From assembly GCA_964452095.1 (NCBI GenBank), contig CAYVKX010000025.1:1-22726 (forward strand): 22,726 nt of DNA. Reading direction: 5' to 3'. The position numbers were made by a program, and so were the translations under genes. The notes beneath the pieces are model-generated. The model saw only the letters and a list, made by a program, of their open reading frames with translations, made no database searches and was not told the origin of the DNA. Source of the DNA: DUAL01 sp964452095. GTDB taxonomy: Bacteria > Bacteroidota > Bacteroidia > Flavobacteriales > BACL11. Positions 8,401 to 15,701 of this stretch are shown here, piece by piece. The first letter of the stretch is position 1, and the number at the start of each line of letters is the position of its first letter.

Positions 8401-8408
8401 TAGTTTTG
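8401..8408 (+). promoter_or_regulatory. Candidate pdxH promoter -7 element
   Basis: TAGTTTTG fits the Bacteroidota -7 consensus TAnnTTTG exactly, and lies 20 bases before the GTG start of pdxH. I see no TTG at the expected -33 distance, so the call rests on the -7 match and position only. Confidence 0.4.
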
Positions 8409-8428
8409 GGGCTAAATTATAATAAAAG

Positions 8429-9076
8429 GTGGGCGATCTAAAAAGGAAAATAAAAAACTTACGAGAAGATTTCAACAAGTATAAAATTGATGTTAAAAAT
8501 CTTCCTGAACACCCTGTGAGTTTGTTCTCAGAATGGATGAGACAAGCAATGGAAAAGGATGAAAAATCAAATGCTTTTGTCCTTTCAACTGTTTCTAAAG
8601 ATTCAATTCCATCTTCAAGAGTAGTGCTTTTAAGGGCTTTTGATAAAGAAGGTTTTACTTTTTTCACCAATTACAAAAGTGCAAAAGCTGATGATATTGA
8701 AAAAAATAATACGGTTTGTTTAAATTTTTATTGGGCAGAGTTAGAACGGCAAGTAAGAATTGTGGGTACAACTGAGAAAATCTCGGCTGCTGATAGCGAT
8801 CAGTATTTTAGTTCCAGACCAAGAGAAAGTCAGATTGGAACTTGGGTATCTGAGCAAAGTGCGGTAGTTGGTTTATACTTTAAATTTGTAAATGCTATGG
8901 ATGAAATTGAAAGCAGATTTAAAGGAGAAAAAGTGGAACGCCCAAAGCATTGGGGTGGCTATAAAATAAAGCCAATATCTATTGAGTTTTGGCAAGGACG
9001 ACCATTTCGGCTTCACCAAAGAATAAAATACACTCTTAGTAATAATAATTGGAAAATAGAACGACTCTCTCCTTAG
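8429..9076 (+). CDS. pdxH: Pyridoxamine 5'-phosphate oxidase
   Basis: An FMN-dependent oxidase converting pyridoxine/pyridoxamine 5'-phosphate to PLP in vitamin B6 metabolism. At 215 residues it has the normal length. Visible motifs are SSRVVLLR (62-69) and FFTNYKSAK (78-86) for FMN/phosphate contacts, ERQVRIVG (106-113), SSRPRESQIGTWVSEQS (128-144), RPKHWGGYKIKP (171-182), and the C-terminal FWQGRPFRLHQR (187-198) with ERLSP at the end, all in family order. The start must be GTG at 8429: the codon two positions upstream is TAA (8423-8425), and the first in-frame ATG is residue 37, well inside the conserved N-terminal region. It runs convergently into the THX gene with only 2 bases between the stops. 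Confidence 0.95.
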   Translation: MGDLKRKIKNLREDFNKYKIDVKNLPEHPVSLFSEWMRQAMEKDEKSNAFVLSTVSKDSIPSSRVVLLRAFDKEGFTFFTNYKSAKADDIEKNNTVCLNFYWAELERQVRIVGTTEKISAADSDQYFSSRPRESQIGTWVSEQSAVVGLYFKFVNAMDEIESRFKGEKVERPKHWGGYKIKPISIEFWQGRPFRLHQRIKYTLSNNNWKIERLSP

Positions 9077-9078
9077 AG

Positions 9079-9306
9079 TTAGTCCTTCTTTTTGGTAGTT
9101 TTCTTCTTTGCTGTAGCTTTCTTTTTAGTAGTTTTTTTAGCAGTAGTTTTCTTTTTTTCTGTAGCTTCTTCTACTAGATTTTCTACTTTTTTTGGTTTAC
9201 TTTCTTTTGCAACAAAAGTTTCTGTTGCTTTTTTTCTTGGCCTTACTTTTCCAAAAGAACCAAGTCTAATTTTACCTTTTTTAGTTTTTCTATCTCCTCT
9301 TCCCAT
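9079..9306 (-). CDS. 30S ribosomal protein THX with lysine-rich C-terminal tail
   Basis: A 75-residue, very basic protein. Residues 1-26 (MGRGDRKTKKGKI, GSFGKVRPRKK) match the THX family, small 30S proteins first known from Thermus that bind in the 16S rRNA head; the family core is about this long. Residues 27-50 form a more acidic linker (VENLVEEATE), and 51-75 form a low-complexity tail of Lys, Thr and Ala (KKTTKKKATAKKK), resembling histone H1-like tails. The antisense strand here is an open frame of Phe and Val codons, which is only a by-product of the lysine codons. It is a single-gene unit with its own -7 element candidate at 9324-9331. Confidence 0.82.
   Translation of the reverse strand: MGRGDRKTKKGKIRLGSFGKVRPRKKATETFVAKESKPKKVENLVEEATEKKKTTAKKTTKKKATAKKKTTKKKD
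9082..9156 (-). repeat. Low-complexity Lys/Thr/Ala codon repeat in the THX tail
   Basis: The last 25 codons consist almost wholly of AAA/AAG, ACN and GCN triplets, encoding short reiterated KKTT/KKAT/AKKK units. Such tracts change length easily by slippage, so tail length is likely to vary between strains. Confidence 0.6.
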
Positions 9307-9323
9307 GTTTTTAATTTAAGTGA

Positions 9324-9331
9324 CAAATATA
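9324..9331 (-). promoter_or_regulatory. Candidate THX gene promoter -7 element
   Basis: On the minus strand this reads TATATTTG, an exact match to TAnnTTTG, with 17 bases to the ATG at 9306. No clear -33 TTG is visible upstream. Confidence 0.45.
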
Positions 9332-9342
9332 ATAATTCTACC

Positions 9343-10029
9343 TTATTGACTAAGGAACTCCTTGTTAAATCTTTTTTCTATTAGTTTTGCTTCTTTTATA
9401 CTGTTTCTGAGCCAATTCAGCAGTACTTTATCTTTCTCAATTTCAGTTAGTTGCCAATCTATTTTTCTTTCTCTTATTTTACTACTAATAGTTTGCATAC
9501 AAAGTGCAGCAGCCACCGATATATTATAACTTTCGGTAAATCCGAACATAGGAATTGTGATTTTTTCATCTGCCATTTGCAAAGCGGTATCAGAAAGTCC
9601 CTCTTGTTCTGCTCCAAAAAGCAAGGCAATTTTCCCTTTTTTGATGTCAATTTCATTGATGCTTTTTGCACCATGTGGAGTGGTTGCCAAAATACGAAAT
9701 CCATCATCCTTTAACTTTTGCAAACATTCTTTTGTGTTATTTTTTTGCTGATTGTAGAAAGTTTGCGTGAGCCATTTTGATGAGCCCAAAGAAACATTCG
9801 GATTGGTATTATATTCATTTCTATTTTCAATAATGTGGATGTTTTGTATGCCAAAACAATCGGCAGTTCTAAGTACTGCACTTGCATTTTGTGAATGAAA
9901 AATATCTTCTAATACTATAGAGATTTGATTTGTCCTTTGCTCCAAATTCTTTTGAAATAAACTCAATCTTTCTTCAGTAATAAAGTCAGATAAATGCTGA
10001 ATCAATTTTTTAATTTTAGTAGAATTCAT
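9343..10029 (-). CDS. trmH: tRNA (guanosine-2'-O-)-methyltransferase TrmH (SPOUT family)
   Basis: An AdoMet-dependent 2'-O-methyltransferase of the SpoU/TrmH branch, expected to act on G18 in the tRNA D-loop. With the ATG at 10029 it has 228 residues, close to E. coli TrmH. Motif 1 is LEDIFHSQNASAVLRTAD (40-57) with the catalytic Arg in LRTAD; motif 2 is FGAEQEGL (138-145); motif 3 is IPMFGFTESYNISVAAA (159-175), which together form the knotted AdoMet site. VSLGSSKWL (79-87) matches the TrmH-specific segment better than TrmL or RlmB. A TTG six bases upstream is less likely, because the ATG overlaps the fmt stop in the arrangement TGATG, which indicates coupling to fmt. Confidence 0.85.
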   Translation of the reverse strand: MNSTKIKKLIQHLSDFITEERLSLFQKNLEQRTNQISIVLEDIFHSQNASAVLRTADCFGIQNIHIIENRNEYNTNPNVSLGSSKWLTQTFYNQQKNNTKECLQKLKDDGFRILATTPHGAKSINEIDIKKGKIALLFGAEQEGLSDTALQMADEKITIPMFGFTESYNISVAAALCMQTISSKIRERKIDWQLTEIEKDKVLLNWLRNSIKEAKLIEKRFNKEFLSQ

Positions 10030-11006
10030 CAGCAAGCAGTAAAATCATTTTGCAGTTGAAATCCAGCCAAGAAACTTTTTATATCCATTGCTTTTTTCCC
10101 TTCCATTTGCAATTTCAAGATGGAAATAAACCCACCAGTTACGGCAATTTTAAGCCAAGTTTTATTATCAGTAATGATGTTTCCAATCTCATTGTTATGC
10201 TCTGTTTTTTCCATTTTGGAAAGTAATAGTTTTACTCTTATTTTCTTGTTTTCATTATTAAAATAAAACCAAGTGGAAGGACAAATTGCCACATCTTTTA
10301 GTAGTGTATTATCTGATAATACAGGAGAGAGTCCTCTTATCAAATTATGAATTTCTTCCACCGATTTGCTCCAATCAATTTTTAATAATTCCTTATTAAG
10401 TTTTGGTGCATCTTTATCTGTTGAAGATTTGCTTTGTGCAATTTCTTTTACTTTTTTCGTTTGAATCTTTCTAATAGTTTCTAAAAGTAAATTAGCACCA
10501 TTTCCCATCATTATATCATGCAATTGTGCAGCAGTTATTTTGTTGTTTAATGCTATCTTTTCTTGCAAAATAATATTGCCGGCATCTATATTTTTATTGA
10601 TGAAAAAAGTAGAGATTCCTGTTACTATTTCTCCATTTATCAGCACCCAATTAATTGGTGCAGCACCTCTGTAATTTGGTAGGAGTGAAGTATGTAAATT
10701 CACACATCCTTTTTCAGGGATTTGCCACACCTGTTTTGGTAGCATTCTAAAAGCCACAACAATAAACAAATCCGCATTTAAGTTTTGCAATTCTTCTATA
10801 AAACCTTCCTCTTTTAAACTATTTGGCTGCAATACTTTTATGCCCAATTCTTGAGCTTTTGTTTTTACGGCAGGGGAAATAATTTTTCTTCCTCTACCTT
10901 TTTCTCTATCTGGCGGGCAAACAACTGCTAAAACTTTATTTGAGGAATTTAATTGCTCTAATATATAAGCAGAAAATGGGGGAGTTCCAAAAAAGATAAT
11001 TTTCAT
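10029..11006 (-). CDS. fmt: Methionyl-tRNA formyltransferase
   Basis: Formylates the amino group of initiator Met-tRNA using 10-formyltetrahydrofolate. At 325 residues it is a normal length. The N-terminal catalytic domain has FFGTPPFS (5-12), VNLHTSLLPNYRGAAPI (102-118) with catalytic Asn103 and His105, and INKNIDAGNI (136-145) with Asp141, corresponding to the Asn-His-Asp triad of E. coli Fmt. The C-terminal tRNA-binding domain follows, with APKLNKE (224-230) and IHNLIRGLSP (243-252). Its stop overlaps the trmH start by one base. recQ ends 19 bases upstream, but an exact -7 element (11012-11019) lies 5 bases before this ATG, so fmt-trmH may have its own promoter besides read-through. Confidence 0.95.
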   Translation of the reverse strand: MKIIFFGTPPFSAYILEQLNSSNKVLAVVCPPDREKGRGRKIISPAVKTKAQELGIKVLQPNSLKEEGFIEELQNLNADLFIVVAFRMLPKQVWQIPEKGCVNLHTSLLPNYRGAAPINWVLINGEIVTGISTFFINKNIDAGNIILQEKIALNNKITAAQLHDIMMGNGANLLLETIRKIQTKKVKEIAQSKSSTDKDAPKLNKELLKIDWSKSVEEIHNLIRGLSPVLSDNTLLKDVAICPSTWFYFNNENKKIRVKLLLSKMEKTEHNNEIGNIITDNKTWLKIAVTGGFISILKLQMEGKKAMDIKSFLAGFQLQNDFTAC

Positions 11007-11011
11007 ATCGG

Positions 11012-11019
11012 CAAATTTA
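11012..11019 (-). promoter_or_regulatory. Candidate fmt promoter -7 element, five bases from the ATG
   Basis: On the minus strand this reads TAAATTTG, followed by five bases and the fmt ATG. It lies in the 19-base gap after recQ. No -33 TTG is visible, so this is a motif-level call only. Confidence 0.4.
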
Positions 11020-11025
11020 GAATAT

Positions 11026-12930
11026 TTAGGATATCCATGAATATTTATTTGCAGAGAGTTTTACTTTGCCGTTATCTATCAGCCATTGCAATACTTTGAT
11101 GATTTGCTCTTCTTTTATAGAAGTAATTATTTTGGATATTTCTAAAGTAGTTAAATCTTTTTCTTGCAATACATTGTGCATTAATTTTTTAATTTTCTCA
11201 AATTCTAAGTCGCTAAGCTTTAATTTGTTTCTTTCTACACACACATCACATTTTCCGCACTTATAATCGTTTTCTTCCCCAAAATATTCTAATAATTGTT
11301 TAGTTCGGCAAGTAGTAATGTCCTCAGTATAAGTAATTACTGCCTCCATTTTTTCTTTTCTTAATTGCTTTCTTTTTGCTATTATTTCTTCAGATATTTG
11401 AATGCTATTTGCTTCTACTCTATTTTTGCTTAATATTAGTTTTGGAGAGTTGTTTCTTGGTACATATTTCAGGATTTCTAATTGTTGTAATTTTTCTAAA
11501 AATTCTATCACTTTTTCTGGAGAGGAGTTGAATCGTTTGGATAAAGTAAGCTCATTAATTATTACATAATTTTCGAAAAGTCCGCTATAAGAACGCAACA
11601 AAAGTTTGATGAAAGAATCGTAATGAACATTAGCCACTTGAAAGCTATAAAGCTCAGAATTATCTACCGTAAAATGCAATTTGGAAGGGGAGTGAATGGA
11701 ATCGGTAAGTTTGATAAATTCTTCTTTTTCTAAGTATTTTAAGATGTTGTAAGTTTTGTAAGTATTCAAACCATATTTATTGCAAAAATCAATGATATCA
11801 AACTCAAAACTTTCGCCCTCTGCTGTATTCACAGCAATATGAAAAAAATCGGCTATTTTCTGATAACAATCCCGTATTTCTTTCAGATTTGGAAACTGAG
11901 AAAGTATAAATTTATTTTGCTCAATCATATCATTTCTATTGCTTAGCAAAATGGCATAAGCCGTATTTCCATCACGCCCAGCACGCCCAGCTTCTTGAAA
12001 ATATGCCTCCAAAGAAGTTGGGGCACTTAAATGCACTACTACTCTCACATTTCCTTTATCAATTCCCATACCAAAAGCATTGGTAGCTACCATTACTCTT
12101 ATCTGGTTGTGTGTCCATTTTTCTTGTTTTTGGTTACGAATTTCCATATCCAAACCGGCATGATAAAAATCGGAAGAAATTTTATTGTTTCTTAAAAATT
12201 GGGTTATTTCTTTAGTCTCCCTTCTACTATTTACATACACAATAGCACTACTTTTAAAATGATTCAGAATTTTCAATAATAAAGTTCTTTTATCTTCTTT
12301 ATTAATTACCACATAAGATAGATTTTCTCTTACAAATGAAGATTGTAAAAGATGTTTTTCCTTAAACAATAATTTTTCTTGAATATCATCAATAATATCG
12401 GTAGTTGCAGTAGCGGTGAGAGCTAAAATTGGCGTGTCAGGAATTATTTCTCTAATTTCTGCAATATGCAAATAAGATGGTCTAAAATCGTATCCCCACT
12501 GAGCAATGCAATGCGCTTCATCTACTGTAATCAAATTCACATTCATTAGTTTTATTCTTTCTTGAACCATTTTGCTTTGTAATCTCTCTGGTGAGAGATA
12601 AAGGAATTTGTAGTTACCATAAATACAATTATCTAAGGCAACTTCCACCTCATTTTTTGATAAGCCAGAAGTAATAGCTACCGATTTTATTCCTTTAGAT
12701 TTTAGGTGTAGCACTTGGTCTTTCATTAGTGAAATTAAGGGGGAAATAACAATGCAGACTCCATCTTGCATCAATGCTGGAATTTGAAAACAAATTGATT
12801 TTCCACCGCCAGTTGGCAATAGGGCAAGGGTATCTTTCCCAGCTAATGCAGATTGAATAATTTCCTCCTGCATTGATCGGAAATGGGTGTGTCCCCAGTA
12901 TTTTATTAGTATTTCTTTGGCACTAAACAT
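11026..12930 (-). CDS. recQ: ATP-dependent DNA helicase RecQ
   Basis: A 3'-5' superfamily 2 helicase for recombination and repair, 634 residues. The helicase core has a Q-motif region FRSMQEEII (17-25), Walker A LPTGGGKS (38-45), TVDEAHC (135-141, with DEAH at 137-140), TATAT (172-176), and motif VI QEAGRAGRDG (312-321). The RecQ-C-terminal zinc site is intact at Cys541, Cys558, Cys561 and Cys564. A winged-helix-like region follows, and the C-terminal 65 residues read as a short winged-helix-type segment (TTLEISKIITSIKEEQIIKVLQWLIDNG region) rather than an HRDC domain, so this is a short RecQ. It lies 49 bases after the exported-protein gene; a near match to the -7 element (TAATTTCG) is present 6 bases before the ATG, but with one mismatch. 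Confidence 0.95.
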   Translation of the reverse strand: MFSAKEILIKYWGHTHFRSMQEEIIQSALAGKDTLALLPTGGGKSICFQIPALMQDGVCIVISPLISLMKDQVLHLKSKGIKSVAITSGLSKNEVEVALDNCIYGNYKFLYLSPERLQSKMVQERIKLMNVNLITVDEAHCIAQWGYDFRPSYLHIAEIREIIPDTPILALTATATTDIIDDIQEKLLFKEKHLLQSSFVRENLSYVVINKEDKRTLLLKILNHFKSSAIVYVNSRRETKEITQFLRNNKISSDFYHAGLDMEIRNQKQEKWTHNQIRVMVATNAFGMGIDKGNVRVVVHLSAPTSLEAYFQEAGRAGRDGNTAYAILLSNRNDMIEQNKFILSQFPNLKEIRDCYQKIADFFHIAVNTAEGESFEFDIIDFCNKYGLNTYKTYNILKYLEKEEFIKLTDSIHSPSKLHFTVDNSELYSFQVANVHYDSFIKLLLRSYSGLFENYVIINELTLSKRFNSSPEKVIEFLEKLQQLEILKYVPRNNSPKLILSKNRVEANSIQISEEIIAKRKQLRKEKMEAVITYTEDITTCRTKQLLEYFGEENDYKCGKCDVCVERNKLKLSDLEFEKIKKLMHNVLQEKDLTTLEISKIITSIKEEQIIKVLQWLIDNGKVKLSANKYSWIS

Positions 12931-12979
12931 TCTGCACGAAATTAAGGAAAAATCGCTTACATACCTTGTTTTTAGAATT

Positions 12980-14239
12980 CTATGTTTTTTGCTTTTTCTT
13001 TTTGGCAGCAGGAAAGAGGATATTATTTAGAATTAATCGGTAGCCAGGAGAATTTGGATGCAAGTTTAAATCAGTTGGAGGGTCGCCTACTTTATGTTGA
13101 TAATCAGCAGGATCGTGCCCTCCATAAAAAGTCCATGTGCCATTGCCTAGTTTCCCATGAATATATCTTGCTTCATTAGTGGCTTTTGTTTCGCCCATAA
13201 TTAGCACATTCGATTTTATATATTGTTTTTTGAAAGAAGTAGTTTGTCCCATAAAACCTGCAATTACTTGCATGTGATTTTGACAAAGCATAGTAGGTAC
13301 TGGGTCCCATTTTGCTGAAAAATCAAAGAGTGTAAAAAAGTCAATTTCTTTTTTTATTCTTCTTGTCTCAGTAGCATCAATGGAGGAAAACTCATACTGA
13401 TTAGGGTTTTTTACTAGTGTAAAATCTTTGAATGCAAAGGTTTTATTAAAGTCCAATTTCTCTTGTGCTTTTGGGTCGGTAGCATCTCCATCAAACATAT
13501 GGGCACAAATATCAATTCCTTCAGCAGCCAAGGCAATATCGTAAGAATCGGTAGCCGAGCACATGGCAAAGAGAAAGCCACCTCCGGCAGTAAACTCTTT
13601 TATTTTTTTGGCTACTGCCAGTTTATGCTCTGATACTTTTGCAAATCCTGCTTTTCGTGCCGCTTGTTCGTACATTATTTTTTGGTCTTTGTACCAAGTT
13701 GCATTTTTGAAAGCGACATAGAATTTTCCGTATTGTCCTGTAAAATCTTCATGATGAAGATGTAGCCAATCGAAAAGCGGCAACATTCCCGCCAGTACTT
13801 CTTCATCATAAACTACCTCATAAGGAATTTCGGCATATTTGAGTGCTAGGGTAACGGCATCATCCCATGGCTGTTTGTTTTTTGGAGAATAAATTGCAAC
13901 TTTTGGCGATTTTTCTAATCTTACAACATCTTGATTTACTTCTGGGCTTGCAATGGAAGTAAGGATTTGAGTAGATTGCACATCTGCAATTATTTCAAAA
14001 CTCACGCCTCTTATACTGCATTCCTTTTCAATTTCAGGATAATGTTTTAATAAAAAACTTCCACCTCTATAATTTAAGAGCCAATCTACTTTTACATCAT
14101 TTTCCAAAGTATAAAAGGCAATTCCGTATGCTTTTAGGTGGTTGTTCTGATTTTCATCCATAGGAATGAGCAAATATGTTGCCCATAATTTTGAGCAAAA
14201 TAAAATGAAAATTAGAAATAAAAAACTTTTTTTATTCAT
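12980..14239 (-). CDS. Exported protein of the family commonly mislabelled 'asparagine synthetase B'; GATase1-like fold suspected
   Basis: A 419-residue protein from the ATG at 14239, which puts a signal peptide first (MNKKSFLFLIFILFCSKLWA); longer starts lie inside dnaB. I recognise the family by IPMDENQNNHLKAYGIAF, DWLLNYRGGSF, HLHHEDFTGQYGKFY and GGGFLFAMCSATDS. Databases often call it asparagine synthetase B, but there is no N-terminal Cys nucleophile for a class II amidotransferase and no SGGxDS PP-loop, and a signal peptide does not suit a cytoplasmic ATP-dependent ligase. The segment GGGFLFAMCSATD (219-231, Cys227) resembles a class I amidotransferase/ThuA-like nucleophile elbow, and FYGGHDP (372-378) could supply a histidine; this is inference. 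The role is unknown, probably periplasmic or envelope. The gene overlaps the end of dnaB by 8 bases. Confidence 0.75.
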   Translation of the reverse strand: MNKKSFLFLIFILFCSKLWATYLLIPMDENQNNHLKAYGIAFYTLENDVKVDWLLNYRGGSFLLKHYPEIEKECSIRGVSFEIIADVQSTQILTSIASPEVNQDVVRLEKSPKVAIYSPKNKQPWDDAVTLALKYAEIPYEVVYDEEVLAGMLPLFDWLHLHHEDFTGQYGKFYVAFKNATWYKDQKIMYEQAARKAGFAKVSEHKLAVAKKIKEFTAGGGFLFAMCSATDSYDIALAAEGIDICAHMFDGDATDPKAQEKLDFNKTFAFKDFTLVKNPNQYEFSSIDATETRRIKKEIDFFTLFDFSAKWDPVPTMLCQNHMQVIAGFMGQTTSFKKQYIKSNVLIMGETKATNEARYIHGKLGNGTWTFYGGHDPADYQHKVGDPPTDLNLHPNSPGYRLILNNILFPAAKKKKQKT

Positions 14240-15698
14240 CATCATTAAAACTTGATGGATGAGAAATAAATGAGGGCTCATCTCCCATGCTTTCTCCACC
14301 TTCTGCACCATCAAAATAATCTAAATCGGAGAATTTAGCCAACTTACCAATAAACTTGAGACGAATATTTTCCAAAGAACCATTTCTGTGTTTTGCAATA
14401 ATTATTTCTGCTTGCGATCTTGAATCATCTCCATTTTCCCATTCATAAATCTTATAATATTCTGGTCGATAAATAAAAGTAACAATATCAGCATCTTGCT
14501 CAATGGCTCCAGATTCTCTTAAATCGGCAAGTATAGGCCTTTTAGATGTTGATGTTCTAGATTCCACCCCTCTATTTACTTGCGATAGTGCAATAACTGG
14601 AATTTTTAATTCTTTGGCAATTCCTTTTAATGACCTAGATATTGTGCTGATTTCTTGCTCCCTATTTCCGTTTTTATTTCCTCCGGCAGTCATGAGTTGT
14701 AAATAATCAACAATGATGATTTTTACTCCATGATTTTTTACTAATCTTCTGGCTTTTGCCCTTAGTTCAAAAACGGAAAGCCCAGGAGTATCATCAATGT
14801 AAATAGGTGCTTCTGCCAAATCTTTTATTTTTTCATGGAGTTGCACAAACTCATATTCTTCCAAATTTCCTTTTCTTAATTTATTAGATGGAATTTCAGA
14901 TTCTGAGGAAATCAACCTATTTACCAATTGGTCGGTGGACATTTCTAAAGAAAAAATTCCAATTGGTGTTTTATGATTAATGGCGATATTTCTACACATT
15001 GTAAGTGCTAGAGCAGTTTTTCCCATACCTGGCCTTGCAGCAATAATTACCAAATCAGATTTTTGCCAACCGGAAGTTACTCTATCAAGCTGAGAGAAAC
15101 CAGAAGGTACTCCACTTAGTCCGTCTTCCTTGTTTTTTAACTCCTCAATATTGTGAATCGCATCAGAAATTAGTTCGCTCATTTTACTGTAACTTTTACG
15201 CAAACTTCCTTCTGTTACGCTAAATAAATCTTGCTCTGCTTTGCTCAATAAATCAAAAACATCAATAGTTTCATCATAAGAATCTTTAATAATAGTGCTG
15301 GAAATATGAATGAGTGAGCGTTGGATAAATTTTTCTACAATAATTCTGGCATGATATTCTGTGTTGGCAGAAGAGGCAACATTATTGGTGAGTTGCGTGA
15401 TATAAAATGCACCACCAATGCTTTCTAAATCCCCTGATTTTTTGAGTTGCTCTATAATAGTAAGGATATCAACTGGCTTACTTTCGTTAAATAATTCAAT
15501 AATGGCAGCAAATATTTTTTGATGTTCCATTTTATAAAAATATTCAGGTCTTAAAATACCAATCGTATCAGATAACGCTTCATTATCTAACATTAAAGCA
15601 CCCAAAACAGCTTCCTCTAATTCTATGGCTTGAGGAGGAAGTTTTCCATCAATTTTACCGCTTACAATTTTTACTTTTCTTTTAGTTGTTTTTGCCAT
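14232..15698 (-). CDS. dnaB: Replicative DNA helicase
   Basis: The hexameric 5'-3' replication-fork helicase, 488 residues. The N-terminal primase-interacting domain spans about 20-160 (AIELEEAVLGALMLDNEAL at 24-42), followed by a linker and the RecA-like domain: Walker A ARPGMGKTA (221-229), FSLEMS (249-254), Walker B IIIVDYLQLM (327-336), ALSQVNRGVESR (370-381), and DLRESGAIEQDADIV (392-406). No intein interrupts it, which is worth stating because DnaB is a frequent intein host. The acidic C-terminal tail (GDEPSFISHPSSFNDDE) overlaps the next gene. It follows accA by 3 bases, so accA, dnaB and the exported protein form one transcription unit. Confidence 0.97.
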   Translation of the reverse strand: MAKTTKRKVKIVSGKIDGKLPPQAIELEEAVLGALMLDNEALSDTIGILRPEYFYKMEHQKIFAAIIELFNESKPVDILTIIEQLKKSGDLESIGGAFYITQLTNNVASSANTEYHARIIVEKFIQRSLIHISSTIIKDSYDETIDVFDLLSKAEQDLFSVTEGSLRKSYSKMSELISDAIHNIEELKNKEDGLSGVPSGFSQLDRVTSGWQKSDLVIIAARPGMGKTALALTMCRNIAINHKTPIGIFSLEMSTDQLVNRLISSESEIPSNKLRKGNLEEYEFVQLHEKIKDLAEAPIYIDDTPGLSVFELRAKARRLVKNHGVKIIIVDYLQLMTAGGNKNGNREQEISTISRSLKGIAKELKIPVIALSQVNRGVESRTSTSKRPILADLRESGAIEQDADIVTFIYRPEYYKIYEWENGDDSRSQAEIIIAKHRNGSLENIRLKFIGKLAKFSDLDYFDGAEGGESMGDEPSFISHPSSFNDDE

Positions 15699-15701
15699 TT
15701 T

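Noticed and set aside
9064..9079. ACTCT/AGAGT hairpin between pdxH and the THX gene as a terminator
   Set aside because: Only five base pairs, lying within the pdxH stop region and without a T run produced independently of the lysine codons.
9092..9319. Open frame antisense to the THX gene, rich in Phe and Val
   Set aside because: It is the complement of lysine/threonine codons in the THX tail and has no recognisable domain; the composition explains the open frame.
10030..10035. TTG start giving TrmH two more residues
   Set aside because: The ATG at 10029 overlaps the fmt stop as TGATG, a standard coupled arrangement, and TTG starts are uncommon.
14240..14314. Longer N-terminus for the exported protein, reading inside dnaB
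   Set aside because: The added residues precede and would disrupt a clear signal peptide; they are the out-of-frame read of the dnaB acidic tail.
14232..15698. Intein in DnaB
   Set aside because: DnaB motifs are continuous at normal spacing and the length is normal; no insertion is present.
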